Shown here: positions 43,967 through 53,308 of the stretch, one piece after another
Layout: every line of letters starts with the position of its first letter
How positions within the stretch are numbered: position 1 is the stretch's first letter
NCBI GenBank assembly: GCA_042090785.1
Contig: JBELIP010000001.1
Span: 384,773-448,772 of the forward strand
Direction of reading: 5' to 3'
Source: UBA7434 sp042090785
GTDB lineage: Bacteria; Pseudomonadota; Gammaproteobacteria; Pseudomonadales; UBA7434
Length of the DNA: 64,000 nucleotides
Position numbers and translations under genes: made by a program
The notes under the pieces: model-generated
Told to the model about the DNA's origin: nothing
Seen by the model: the letters and a program-made list of their open reading frames with translations, nothing else
Databases searched by the model: none

Positions 43967-45874
43967 TTAGCTTTCTTTATTAACCGGCGGCTTTCGCTTA
44001 GCAGGTTTTTTTGTTTTGCGTTTATCACTGTCTTTAAATGATGCGTCTTTACGTGGCTTTTTACTACCGCTGTTACTCGGTTTTTTTCTGGCTCCGCCAT
44101 CACGAACGGCTTCGCTAGCGCCTGCGCGGCTAAGCTGCATAGGTTGGCCTTTAACGCGCACTTTTTGTAATAGCTGATAAATATCTTTCGGCATGCCTGG
44201 CGGTAAGCCAACAATGCTGTGATTGTCATTCAACTCAATGCGACCAATATGTTCGCGATCGAGACCTGCTTCGTTAGCCAGTGCACCAACAATATCTTTA
44301 GCCTGTGCGCCGTGGTCTCGGCCAGCTTCAATACGGTACTGTTCAAACGGGATAGCGTTTTTGTCACCACGATCACGGCGCGGTGATCTTTCGCGTCCGC
44401 CATCTCTACTGCCATCTCTACTGCCATCTCTACTACGAGAGTCACGACTGTTTCTATCGCGGCTGTTACGCTCACCACGATCATTTCGCTCGCTACGCTC
44501 ACGGCGTGACTTTTTGCTTTCAGGCGGTGGTGCAATTTGCTCAAGAGGAAACTTGTCACTTAATAAGGCAGCAGCAATTTGTTCGGCAGGTTGCTCGAGT
44601 GATTCACATAAGTCTGCAACCATTTTATGATAAACATCGGCTATTTTGTTATCAAGGCGCGCCGATAAATCTTCGGCAAGCTTACTTTTACGTTGGTCTG
44701 CCAATTGTTGTGCAGTGGGTTTTTCCCATGCTTGCAGTTTTTGTTTGGTATCTTTTTCAATAATACCTAATAAGCGACGTTCGCGAGGTTGCACAAACAA
44801 TAACGCTTTACCTAAGCGGCCAGCACGACCGGTTCGGCCAATGCGATGCACGTAGGCTTCACTATCGTAAGGAATGTCATAGTTAATAACATGGCTTACT
44901 CGTTCAACATCAATACCGCGTGCGGCAACATCCGTTGCAACTAATAAATCTAAAGTCCCTTTCTTAAGACGGGCAATGGTTTTTTCGCGCATCGGCTGGC
45001 TAATATCGCCATTAATAGCGGCAGAGGTATAACCGCGCGCATTCAGTTTTTCGGCAACAGTAACGGTAGCTTCACGCGTGCGGACAAAAATAATAATGGC
45101 TTCGGTTTCTTGCGTTTCAAGATAGCGTGTTAAGGCATCTAACTTTTCGCCTTGATTAACAATTAAAAACGATTGGTCAATGGTATCAACCGTTGCAGTT
45201 TTAGCGGCAATCTTAATTAAGACGGGGTCGCTTACATGGCGCTTAGCAATTTGGCGAATACGATCGGGCATAGTGGCCGAAAATAAAGCGGTTTGTCGCG
45301 TGTCTGGGGTTTCTGCAAGAATAGTATCAACGTCATCAATAAAGCCCATGCGGAGCATTTCGTCGGCTTCATCTAAGACAACCGTTTTTAATTGATCGAG
45401 CTTTAAACTTTTACGACGTAAGTGGTCAAGTAATCGGCCAGGTGTGCCAACAACAACGTGAGCACCACGACTTAACGAACGTAATTGTCCGCGCATATCC
45501 GCACCACCATAAATAGGTAATACGTGAAAATTTTTCATATAGCGGGCATAAACTTGAAACGCTTCGGCTACTTGAATGGCAAGTTCACGGGTTGGTGCTA
45601 AAACTAACGCCTGAGGTGAGGTTTGCTTTAAATCGATATTGGCCAAAATAGGCAAGGCAAATGCGGCGGTTTTTCCCGTACCGGTTTGTGCCTGACCAAT
45701 AATGTTATTGCCATCAAGTACAGTGGGTATGGCTTTGGCTTGAATGGGTGATGGTGTTTCATAACCAAGCTTTTTTAGTGACTTTAACAGTGCGTCGGGT
45801 AAACCCAGATCACTAAAAGTGGTTTGTTCTACTTCTGCCTCAGTTTGGCCGGCTTGTTCTGGTGTTTTTTGCAT
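43967..45874 (-). CDS. deaD: DEAD-box ATP-dependent RNA helicase DeaD (CsdA)
   Basis: A 635-residue RNA helicase that helps ribosome assembly and mRNA decay, especially in the cold. Motifs in order: Q motif with FSDLGLPDALLKSL, AQTGTGKT, PTRELAIQVAE, VLDEADEMLRMGF, SATMP, VATDVAARGIDV and HRIGRTGRAG. A DbpA-type RNA-binding domain lies at about 530-600. Before it is an Arg/Asp/Ser-rich run (about 465-520), encoded in part by 12-bp DNA repeats near 44398-44436. A basic tail ends the protein. A repeat-rich leader precedes it. Confidence 0.95.
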   Translation of the reverse strand: MQKTPEQAGQTEAEVEQTTFSDLGLPDALLKSLKKLGYETPSPIQAKAIPTVLDGNNIIGQAQTGTGKTAAFALPILANIDLKQTSPQALVLAPTRELAIQVAEAFQVYARYMKNFHVLPIYGGADMRGQLRSLSRGAHVVVGTPGRLLDHLRRKSLKLDQLKTVVLDEADEMLRMGFIDDVDTILAETPDTRQTALFSATMPDRIRQIAKRHVSDPVLIKIAAKTATVDTIDQSFLIVNQGEKLDALTRYLETQETEAIIIFVRTREATVTVAEKLNARGYTSAAINGDISQPMREKTIARLKKGTLDLLVATDVAARGIDVERVSHVINYDIPYDSEAYVHRIGRTGRAGRLGKALLFVQPRERRLLGIIEKDTKQKLQAWEKPTAQQLADQRKSKLAEDLSARLDNKIADVYHKMVADLCESLEQPAEQIAAALLSDKFPLEQIAPPPESKKSRRERSERNDRGERNSRDRNSRDSRSRDGSRDGSRDGGRERSPRRDRGDKNAIPFEQYRIEAGRDHGAQAKDIVGALANEAGLDREHIGRIELNDNHSIVGLPPGMPKDIYQLLQKVRVKGQPMQLSRAGASEAVRDGGARKKPSNSGSKKPRKDASFKDSDKRKTKKPAKRKPPVNKES

Positions 45875-45885
45875 GGGATACGCCT

Positions 45886-45990
45886 ACTCTTTGGGTGCGC
45901 CTATTTTTTAGGCATGCCTGATATTCAGACACTTAGTTGTGCCTACCCTTAGGTAATGCCTACTTTTTTAGGCATGCCTATGATTGTGGG
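45886..45990 (-). repeat. TAGGC-type repeat cluster in the deaD leader
   Basis: The unit GCCTAYTTTTTTAGGCATGC occurs at 45899-45918 and 45958-45977, and the dyad TAGGCATGCCTA is embedded in the second. Further GCCTA copies lie at 45891 and 45951. The cluster lies 10-120 bp upstream of the deaD start, within its likely 5' leader. The rest of the 446-bp gap to queG (to 46320) shows no gene. Confidence 0.7.
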
Positions 45991-46320
45991 TAAACTGACA
46001 GTGGCTACTGTGTCCAGATGTTAGGACGACAGCGTCCAAATAGAGGATAGCGAAGGTCCAATTACTGAGCAGCCTAGACGCGATAATGAAGCTTCGGGAG
46101 GCTGTTAAAGTGAGTAGCGGTGTCAAAAGGATGCGCATTGTACAGCTTTTGCAATGATTAAATAGTGCTGCTTTTGGTAGAAAATGGCACTATTTAAGCG
46201 GCATAAGACGCAAACGTGTCTATAGAGCGTAAGTTTCTTGGGTGGCGGGTACTGGCGTTTAACGGCTTAATATTAGCGGTTAGAGGCTTTTAGGTTCAAG
46301 GAGTCGCCATAAAGCAGCTG

Positions 46321-47448
46321 TTAGGCCGATGGGTTTAAGCGCTGGAGTGCCCATTCAATGTGTTCATTAAGCAAGGGTGAGTAGTTAAGCCTGCCTTGCA
46401 GCGCGGCAATGGCTTGGCTGCTGTTCTCGCCGTTGCCTAAACCAACCGCGAGGTTGCGCAGCCAGCGTTCATAGCCAATACGGCGAATGGGCGAGCCCTG
46501 AGTTTTTTGCTCAAATTCATCTTCTGTCCATAAAAACAAATCGACCATGCTGGCGTTATCGAGGCCATGGCGGGGGCTAAAGTCTTTTTCGTCGGTCGGT
46601 TTGGCAAATTTATTCCACGGGCAAATGAGCTGGCAGTCGTCGCAGCCAAATACGCGATTGCCAATTAAGCCTCGCAAAGGCTCAGGAATACTGCCTTTGA
46701 GTTCAATGGTTAAATAAGAAATGCATTTTCTAGCGTCAAGTTCAAAGGGCCCATTAAAGGCTTTGGTGGGGCAAATATCGAGGCAGGCGGTGCAACTGCC
46801 GCAATGTTTGGTGGTTTGAGGTGTATCTATTGGCAGCGGCAAATCGGTAAATAGCTCGCCAAGAAAAAACCATGACCCCATACTCGAGTTAATCAGCATG
46901 GTGTTTTTGCCAATCCAGCCTAGCCCAGCTTTTTCGGCAAAGGCGCGCTCTAACACGGGAGCGCTGTCGACAAAGGGCCGTTGCGACCTTTCGCCAGTGT
47001 GCTCGATAATAGTATCAGCCAGTTGCTTTATGCGTTTGCGAATTAACTTATGATAGTCGCGGCCCAGCGCATAGCGAGATAAATACGCGGTGCGAGGATG
47101 GTCTAGCAGCTTGATGGTTTCAACATTGGGTGGTAAGTAGTCCATTCTAAGGCTAATGATTCGCAAGGTTTTTTCATGCAGCACGGTCGGGTCCCGGCGC
47201 AACGCTTCGTGGTCGGCCATATAAGTCATTTCGCCATGTAGGTTTTTATTTAGCCAGCGGCGTAAGTGTTCACTGTGTTCGCCGGGGTATGTGTCGGTAA
47301 TCCCCACTTGTTGAAAGCCTAGCTCACGCCCCCAGCGTTTAATATTGTCAGCCAGCGCAGCGAGTTCGTTCTCCGAGTAAGTAGATACTAAGGGCGGGCT
47401 TACTGAGACTGCAGTGGCCGAGGATGCTGAATTAGACTTATCTTTCAC
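46321..47448 (-). CDS. queG: epoxyqueuosine reductase QueG
   Basis: A 375-residue cobalamin and iron-sulfur enzyme that reduces epoxyqueuosine to queuosine in tRNA anticodons. The DUF1730-type N-terminal domain contains MTYMADHEALRRDPTVL and YALGRDYHKL. Two 4Fe-4S cluster motifs follow: CGSCTACLDICPTKAF and CDDCQLICPWNKFA. A HEAT-like C-terminus ends the protein. It is divergent from tsaE. In E. coli nnr lies between queG and tsaE; it is missing here. Confidence 0.95.
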   Translation of the reverse strand: MKDKSNSASSATAVSVSPPLVSTYSENELAALADNIKRWGRELGFQQVGITDTYPGEHSEHLRRWLNKNLHGEMTYMADHEALRRDPTVLHEKTLRIISLRMDYLPPNVETIKLLDHPRTAYLSRYALGRDYHKLIRKRIKQLADTIIEHTGERSQRPFVDSAPVLERAFAEKAGLGWIGKNTMLINSSMGSWFFLGELFTDLPLPIDTPQTTKHCGSCTACLDICPTKAFNGPFELDARKCISYLTIELKGSIPEPLRGLIGNRVFGCDDCQLICPWNKFAKPTDEKDFSPRHGLDNASMVDLFLWTEDEFEQKTQGSPIRRIGYERWLRNLAVGLGNGENSSQAIAALQGRLNYSPLLNEHIEWALQRLNPSA

Positions 47449-47634
47449 ACAAATAACTCGTGAGCTGAGTGGCTGTTAATGTTGTTTGACTCTTATAATA
47501 ACTTTTTTAGAGCTACGATGCGCGATGCGATACAATTCTTAATTGAATAACTCAATACCTGCTTAATAGCGATTTTAGTAATAGAGATCTTTAGCAATAA
47601 AGTGATAATGACCTAAAAGGTTCTGCCTGACAAA

Positions 47635-48225
47635 ATGATACTGCCCGAACCCATAAGCTATCAATTAAGCGATGAAGCCGCAACAGTAGCGCTTGGGCGT
47701 CAGTTAGCACTGTCAATTGCAAAGGCGAATGGTTCACGTGGTTTATGTATTTATTTACTCGGTGACTTGGGCGCGGGAAAAACCACTTTAAGCCGAGGCA
47801 TTATTCAAGCTTTTGGGCATACGGGGGCGGTTAAAAGTCCAACCTACACCTTAGTTGAGCCTTATAAGGTGGCCGATAGCCAAGCTAATTTAAGGTTAAT
47901 TTATCATTTTGACCTCTACCGTTTGGCTGATGCCGCCGAGTTAGAGTTTTTGGGTTTGGATGATTATTTTACTGAATCATCGTTATGTTTAGTTGAATGG
48001 CCGGCTCGTGGTGCAGGGTTTATTCCCGAAGCGGATATTACTTTAACGTTAAGCGACCTTGCTTTAACAGAAGACCAGTCGGCGGTTATTGGCAGGCAAT
48101 TAAATTGTCAATTTTTATCACCCGCAGGCGAGCAGGTATTGCTAACATTGCAGGCGAATTACGATTCAGCATTAGTGGAGAATAAAACCGCGAATACATT
48201 GAATAGCAATTTAACCAATGAATAA
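47635..48225 (+). CDS. tsaE: tRNA threonylcarbamoyladenosine biosynthesis protein TsaE
   Basis: A 196-residue ATPase that works with TsaB and TsaD to make t6A37 in tRNA. Walker A is GDLGAGKTTLSRG, followed by VKSPTYTLVEPY, YHFDLYRLADAAELEFLGLDDYF and LVEWPARG. These are complete. The protein is about 40 residues longer than E. coli TsaE (153) because of a C-terminal tail with no clear motif. Its 3' end overlaps amiB by 8 bp. Confidence 0.94.
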   Translation: MILPEPISYQLSDEAATVALGRQLALSIAKANGSRGLCIYLLGDLGAGKTTLSRGIIQAFGHTGAVKSPTYTLVEPYKVADSQANLRLIYHFDLYRLADAAELEFLGLDDYFTESSLCLVEWPARGAGFIPEADITLTLSDLALTEDQSAVIGRQLNCQFLSPAGEQVLLTLQANYDSALVENKTANTLNSNLTNE

Positions 48226-49597
48226 CTGTAGCGCATTGATGATGATAAATAGAAGTAGGGCTTTGTTGGCCCAATTGGCAATGCTGTTAGTGATGATGCT
48301 GGCGACGCTGGCGTCATCGCTAGTGACTGCTGCTGATATTGAAGGTGTCCGCTTATGGCGTGCGCCCGACCATACGCGCGTGGTACTCGATTTATCCGAT
48401 GTGGCTACGTTTAAGCATTTCACCTTAAGTAATCCTGATCGCGTTGTTGTGGATATTGAAGGCGCAAAGCTCAAGGCAAAAATCAAAAATTTAGATTTAA
48501 GTCGCAGCCCTGTTAAAAAGGTACGTGCTGCTACGCGCAATAAAGAGGATTTGCGTCTAGTTTTTGATTTAAGCGAAAAGGTAAAACCCAATACTTTTTT
48601 ACTTGCAGCTAACCAGCAGTATGGTGACCGACTCGTTATTGATTTATATGATCGCGAGACAAAACCAACGGCAGTTAAAACAGCATCAAACAATAACGGC
48701 AAACGCGATATTATTATTGCTATTGATGCAGGTCATGGCGGCGAAGATCCTGGTGCGCTTGGCCCGCGTAAAGCGCGTGAAAAAATTGTGGTTATGGCGA
48801 TTGCTCGCGAAGTAAAAAAACGCTTTGATAATATGCCTGGCTATCGAGGTGTGTTAGTGCGTGACGGTGATTATTATGTTGGCTTGAGTAAGCGCCGTGC
48901 TATTGCCAGAAAAGAGCAAGCTGATTTATTTATTTCAATTCATGCCGATGCCTTTACCGACAAGTCGGTAAGTGGTGGTTCGGTTTACACCTTGTCACAG
49001 CGTGGCGCGTCAAGTGCGTCGGCGCGCTTCTTGGCCAAGTCGGCGAACAGTACCGATTTAATTGGTGGTGTAGCGCTATCAGACAAAGATGATGTGTTAG
49101 CCAGTGTGCTGCTGGACTTAAGCATGACAGCTAAATTGGATCATAGTGTGTTAGTGGGTAAAGAAATTTTACGAGAAATGAAAGCTGTGACTAAACTGCA
49201 TAAAAATACGGTTGAGCATGCAGGCTTTGCAGTCTTAAAAACACCGGATATCCCGTCGGTATTAGTAGAAACCGGTTTTATTTCTAACCCCAAAGAAGCG
49301 CGACGTTTAACTACCTCATCGCATCAAAAGAAATTAGCTCGTGCTATTGTGCGTGGCACAAGTGCCTTTTTTAATCGGCATGCTGTTGAAGGAACAATGG
49401 TTTATTGGCTGAACCATAGTGGTCAATCAATAGCGGCAGCCGGTAGTAAGGAAACGTATAAGATCAAATCTGGTGATACGTTGTCGGAGCTAGCGAGTCG
49501 GTTTTCTGTGTCGCTTTCGGAGTTGCGTCGTTACAACAGTCTTTCGGGTGATAGCATTCGCGTTGGGCAAGTATTAAAAATTCCGCCGCGTTCATAG
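48218..49597 (+). CDS. amiB: N-acetylmuramoyl-L-alanine amidase (AmiB/AmiC type) with LysM domain
   Basis: A 459-residue periplasmic zinc amidase that cleaves stem peptides during cell division. A signal peptide of about 36 residues ends at VTAAD. The AMIN domain (about 38-130) is followed by Amidase_3 (about 165-385), with the zinc ligands in IDAGHGGEDPG and ISIHADAF, and VLVETGFISNPKE containing the catalytic Glu. A C-terminal LysM domain (about 412-456, YKIKSGDTLSELASRF) binds peptidoglycan. The tsaE-amiB-mutL order identifies it as the amiB locus. Confidence 0.95.
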   Translation: MNNCSALMMINRSRALLAQLAMLLVMMLATLASSLVTAADIEGVRLWRAPDHTRVVLDLSDVATFKHFTLSNPDRVVVDIEGAKLKAKIKNLDLSRSPVKKVRAATRNKEDLRLVFDLSEKVKPNTFLLAANQQYGDRLVIDLYDRETKPTAVKTASNNNGKRDIIIAIDAGHGGEDPGALGPRKAREKIVVMAIAREVKKRFDNMPGYRGVLVRDGDYYVGLSKRRAIARKEQADLFISIHADAFTDKSVSGGSVYTLSQRGASSASARFLAKSANSTDLIGGVALSDKDDVLASVLLDLSMTAKLDHSVLVGKEILREMKAVTKLHKNTVEHAGFAVLKTPDIPSVLVETGFISNPKEARRLTTSSHQKKLARAIVRGTSAFFNRHAVEGTMVYWLNHSGQSIAAAGSKETYKIKSGDTLSELASRFSVSLSELRRYNSLSGDSIRVGQVLKIPPRS

Positions 49598-49664
49598 TTG
49601 TTAAGAAATGTTTTTATAGCGCATTTTGTTAAATCATTTAACCTAATATCAACGATAATTTTTT

Positions 49665-51584
49665 ATGGCAAAAATTAAAAAACTGGATACGCGTCTTGCA
49701 AACCAAATTGCAGCAGGCGAGGTGGTCGATAGGCCTGCGTCAGTATTAAAAGAACTGATTGAAAATAGTCTTGATGCCGGCGCGAGTCAAATTGATGTTG
49801 AAGTAGAAGCAGGTGGCACCAAGCGGGTATTAGTGCGTGATAATGGTTCCGGTATTGCGCAAGAAGATATGGCGCTAGCTTTAGATTCGCATGCCACGAG
49901 TAAAATATATGATTTAGATGATCTCGAAGCTGTGTCGACACTGGGTTTCCGTGGTGAGGCGCTTGCCAGTATTAGTTCAGTTTCTCGTTTAACTTTAACC
50001 GCTAATACGGTAGAGCAAGCCGACCAAGGTTGGAAGGCAATGAGTGTTGGTCGTGATATGGAGGTTGAGGTAACGCCTGCCGCACGCCCCAAAGGCACAT
50101 CGGTTGATGTTGAAGATTTATTTTTTAATACGCCCGCTAGACGAAAATTTTTACGTAAAGAAAAAACCGAATATAACCATGTTGATGAAGTGTTTCGTCG
50201 TAATGCGTTAGTGACGTTTGAAACAGGTTTAAGTCTTAGCCATAACGGTCGTGTTATACATTCGCTACGTGCTTGCCAAAGCCAATTAGAAAAAGAGCAA
50301 CGCATTGCAAAACTATTAGGTCAGCCATTTATTGATAGCGCTATTCATTTAGAGTTAGAGCATAGTGGCTACAAGTTACATGGCTGGGTTGCGCAGCCAA
50401 CGTTTTCGCGCAGTCAGTCCGATATGCAATACTTTTTTGTTAATGATCGCGTAATTAAAGACCGTGTTGTGGCGCATGCGGTAAAGCAAGCTTATCGCGA
50501 TGTTTTATTTCATGGTCGTCATCCGGCGTTTGTTTTATACCTTACGCTAGATCACTCGCAAGTGGATGTGAATGTACACCCTTCAAAGCATGAAGTGCGC
50601 TTTCGCGATAGCCGGCAAGTGCATGATTTTATTTATCGCTCCTTACATAAAGTGTTAGCTGATGTTCGACCGCAAGATAATTTAGTTGACGGCATGCAAG
50701 CGGGTGCGGCTGCATCAGCACTGCAAGACACGTATGCAGCAGGCGCAGCCCAGCAGCTTACCGAGCAGCAGGCTATGGGTTTGGCTGAGCCACAAACGGT
50801 TTATGCGAATGGCCAAAACTGGGCGAGCCAACAAAATTTGAATCAAAACAATGCTGGCCAGCACGCGGCTAGTCAAAATAGTTTTGGTCAAGGCGGTGCG
50901 GGTTACGGTGGTAATACTTCGTCTTCGGGGTTTTCTGCGGCACACCAACAGTTATATGCTGCTAGCGAAAACACTGCAGTTATGCCGGATGATGGTGAAA
51001 TTCCACCGTTGGGTTTTGCCATTGCACAATTAAAAGGGATTTATATTTTAGCCGAGAACGAGGCAGGTTTAATTGTTGTAGATATGCATGCTGCCCACGA
51101 GCGAATTACTTATGAGCGCATGAAGGCCGCACGCGATGAAGAAGGTATTCAAGCGCAGCCATTATTAGTGCCGGTGAGTTTGGCGCTCAGCGAAAAAGAA
51201 GCCGACTGCGCTGAAAATTATGCCAGTGTGTTTCTAGATTTAGGTTTTGAGTTACAACGTGTTGCTGCCGAGTCAATTATTATTCGACAGATCCCGGTGT
51301 TTCTTGCATCGGCAGATGCTGAAATGTTGGTGCGTGATGTTATTTCTGATTTATTACAGTATGGCACCAGCGACCGCATTATGAATCACATTGACGATAT
51401 TCTCTCGACCATGGCCTGCCATGGTTCAGTGCGTGCTAATCGTCGTTTGTCCATACCCGAAATGAATGCCTTGTTACGTGATATGGAGCGTACTGAGCGT
51501 AGTGGTCAATGTAATCATGGGCGGCCCACATGGACAGCAATGAGTTTGGCCGAGCTCGACAAGCTATTTTTGCGAGGCCGATAA
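49665..51584 (+). CDS. mutL: DNA mismatch repair protein MutL (endonuclease-type)
   Basis: A 639-residue mismatch repair ATPase. The GHKL domain has LDTRLANQIAAGEVVDRPASVLKE, IENSLDAGASQIDVEV and DNGSGIAQED, then GFRGEAL. A flexible Gln/Asn/Ala/Gly-rich linker covers about 350-440. The dimerisation domain carries DMHAAHERITYE, which fits the metal-binding endonuclease motif D-x-H-A-x2-E-x4-E, and CNHGRPTW. E. coli MutL lacks this, so this MutL probably nicks DNA itself, as in Pseudomonas (inference from motif). miaA follows after 4 bp. Confidence 0.96.
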   Translation: MAKIKKLDTRLANQIAAGEVVDRPASVLKELIENSLDAGASQIDVEVEAGGTKRVLVRDNGSGIAQEDMALALDSHATSKIYDLDDLEAVSTLGFRGEALASISSVSRLTLTANTVEQADQGWKAMSVGRDMEVEVTPAARPKGTSVDVEDLFFNTPARRKFLRKEKTEYNHVDEVFRRNALVTFETGLSLSHNGRVIHSLRACQSQLEKEQRIAKLLGQPFIDSAIHLELEHSGYKLHGWVAQPTFSRSQSDMQYFFVNDRVIKDRVVAHAVKQAYRDVLFHGRHPAFVLYLTLDHSQVDVNVHPSKHEVRFRDSRQVHDFIYRSLHKVLADVRPQDNLVDGMQAGAAASALQDTYAAGAAQQLTEQQAMGLAEPQTVYANGQNWASQQNLNQNNAGQHAASQNSFGQGGAGYGGNTSSSGFSAAHQQLYAASENTAVMPDDGEIPPLGFAIAQLKGIYILAENEAGLIVVDMHAAHERITYERMKAARDEEGIQAQPLLVPVSLALSEKEADCAENYASVFLDLGFELQRVAAESIIIRQIPVFLASADAEMLVRDVISDLLQYGTSDRIMNHIDDILSTMACHGSVRANRRLSIPEMNALLRDMERTERSGQCNHGRPTWTAMSLAELDKLFLRGR

Positions 51585-51588
51585 TATT

Positions 51589-52557
51589 TTGACTGCGCAT
51601 TTACCGCCAGCCGTTTTTTTAATGGGCCCAACAGCCAGTGGAAAAACAGCGTTGGCCGAGCACTTGGCACAGCGCTGGCCGTTCGAGGTGATCAGTGTCG
51701 ATTCGGCGTTAGTGTATCGCGACATGAATATTGGCACGGCGAAGCCAGACGATGATTTTTTACAGCGCTTGCCGCACCATCTCATTAATATTCGCAATCC
51801 AGATGAGTCCTATTCAGCTGCTGAATTTCGTCGCGATGCCTTACCTTTAATGCAGGCCATTACTGAGCGTGGTCGTATTCCATTATTGGTAGGCGGCACC
51901 ATGCTCTACTATAAAATACTGTTAGAGGGCATTGCCGATTTACCGCCAGCCGATGAAACAGTTCGTGCGCAAATTCTTGCTGATGCACAAACGCATGGCT
52001 GGGAAATTATGCATGAGCGTTTACAGGCCATTGATCCTGACGCTGCGGCCGTTTTGCATCCTAATCATTCGCAACGTATTCAGCGTGCGCTTGAAGTTTT
52101 TTATGCCACCGGCGAAACACTTAGCAGTCATCAGGCGCGTCAACCGGTAACACCTTTTCCCTATAATGTTGCTCAATTTGCGCTATGGACAGAAGACCGT
52201 GCGCTCTTGCATAGCAGGATTTTAGAGCGTTTTGAGTTAATGTTATCGCAAGGGTTAATAGAAGAGGTCGCGCAATTAAGAAGCCGTTATGTATTAGATC
52301 CTGACATGCCAGCAATGCGAGCGGTAGGTTATCGTCAGGTTTGGGATTACCTCGATAATAAGATTGATCGCAGCCAATTGTTGGCGCAAGGCACGGCTGC
52401 TACTCGTCAATTAGCCAAGCGACAACTCACATGGCTGCGTAAGTGGCCCGACTTGCATAAATTAAGCCCCGATTATGAGCAGAATCGCCACAATACTGCT
52501 CTACAAACGAGCGCAGTGGATAAAATTAGTTCAGTGTTACAGGAACTTAGTCTCTAA
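51589..52557 (+). CDS. miaA: tRNA dimethylallyltransferase
   Basis: A 322-residue enzyme that prenylates A37 of tRNAs reading U-starting codons. Walker A is FLMGPTASGKTALAEHL, then ISVDSALVYRDMNIGTAKP, PHHLINIRNPDESYSAAEFRRDA and LLVGGTMLYYKILLEG. The C-terminal part shows MPAMRAVGYRQVW and TRQLAKRQLTWLRKW. The start is TTG at 51589, with GAGG about 11 bp upstream; the next Met would delete part of the first strand. It belongs to the mutL-miaA-hfq operon. Confidence 0.95.
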   Translation: MTAHLPPAVFLMGPTASGKTALAEHLAQRWPFEVISVDSALVYRDMNIGTAKPDDDFLQRLPHHLINIRNPDESYSAAEFRRDALPLMQAITERGRIPLLVGGTMLYYKILLEGIADLPPADETVRAQILADAQTHGWEIMHERLQAIDPDAAAVLHPNHSQRIQRALEVFYATGETLSSHQARQPVTPFPYNVAQFALWTEDRALLHSRILERFELMLSQGLIEEVAQLRSRYVLDPDMPAMRAVGYRQVWDYLDNKIDRSQLLAQGTAATRQLAKRQLTWLRKWPDLHKLSPDYEQNRHNTALQTSAVDKISSVLQELSL

Positions 52558-52909
52558 CTGTGGTCGAACTGTGTATAATGCTGTCGTGCATGCTTTTACG
52601 CTTAGTCTTTTCAAAATCATGATTGTTGTCCATGCGTTTTGTATTAAGTGTATTTGTTTTCCTAGATAATCTCTGGCAAGCCTTTTTAATTACAGTGGTC
52701 TAGCGGTCTCACTGAGACGTAAAATCCTTTGTAATAGAAAAATTATTGTCAGCGCAGTTAATGCAGTTAGCGCAGTTTGATTAGTTAACGCAATTAACAC
52801 AGTAGCCGGACCGATTTGGTCCCGACCGATATTGGTCAAGGTGAGCTGGGAATGAACCACACATTTATGGAAGCTTTTCTTCTTTTAACCCATTTGGGAG
52901 ATCATCATC
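52558..52909. promoter_or_regulatory. repeat-rich region upstream of hfq
   Basis: No gene is apparent in these 352 bp. GCAGTTA recurs every 9 bp at 52754, 52763 and (as GCAGTTT) 52772, with GCAATTA at 52790. Two adjacent short hairpins, GACCGATTTGGTC (52809-52821) and GACCGATATTGGTC (52824-52837), follow. A perfect TATAAT at 52574-52579 might be an hfq promoter element but its -35 is poor. Confidence 0.5.
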
Positions 52910-53170
52910 ATGTCTAAAGGGCACAGCCTACAAGACCCTTATCTTAATTTATTACGCAAAGAGCGTATTCCTGTATCGATATATTTGGTAAATGGAATTA
53001 AATTACAGGGCCAAGTTGAGTCATTTGACCAATTTGTCATACTTCTTAAAAACACTGTTAGTCAAATGGTTTACAAACATGCCGTGTCGACTGTTGTTCC
53101 TGGTCGTAACGTACGTTTGCCTATGCAGCACCCACCCGAAGATGACGAAGAAGCACCAGGCAACGAATAA
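52910..53170 (+). CDS. hfq: RNA chaperone Hfq
   Basis: An 86-residue Sm-like protein that forms a hexamer and pairs small RNAs with mRNAs. Sm1 is PVSIYLVNGIKLQGQVESFD with the proximal-face residues; Sm2 is VYKHAVSTVVPGR. The N-terminal HSLQDPYLNLLRKERI is almost invariant in gammaproteobacteria. A short acidic C-terminus replaces the longer E. coli tail. GGGAG is the ribosome site. Neighbours miaA and hflX are standard. Confidence 0.98.
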   Translation: MSKGHSLQDPYLNLLRKERIPVSIYLVNGIKLQGQVESFDQFVILLKNTVSQMVYKHAVSTVVPGRNVRLPMQHPPEDDEEAPGNE

Positions 53171-53205
53171 TCGTTAACTCGTGTTTGGATTATTGTATTA
53201 CTGAT

Positions 53206-53230
53206 TTTTCCCGACCTTTAGTCGGGAAAA
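53206..53230. terminator. hairpin between hfq and hflX
   Basis: TTTTCCCGAC and GTCGGGAAAA are exact inverses around CTTTA. The stem is strong but the downstream T tract is weak (GTTTGCTTC), so it may attenuate rather than stop transcription into hflX. Confidence 0.6.
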
Positions 53231-53308
53231 GTTTGCTTCAATTTTCTGTTTCTCTTTTTTCGTTTTATCGATACCTATTAATAGCTATCGTTAAGAGGCG
53301 CTTGCCCA

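Noticed and set aside
52574..52579. TATAAT as the hfq promoter
   Set aside because: No matching -35 at 16-18 bp, and it is more than 300 bp from hfq; noted but not claimed.
53206..53230. Firm Rho-independent terminator after hfq
   Set aside because: The stem is perfect but the T tract is poor, so it is listed with limited confidence as an attenuating hairpin.
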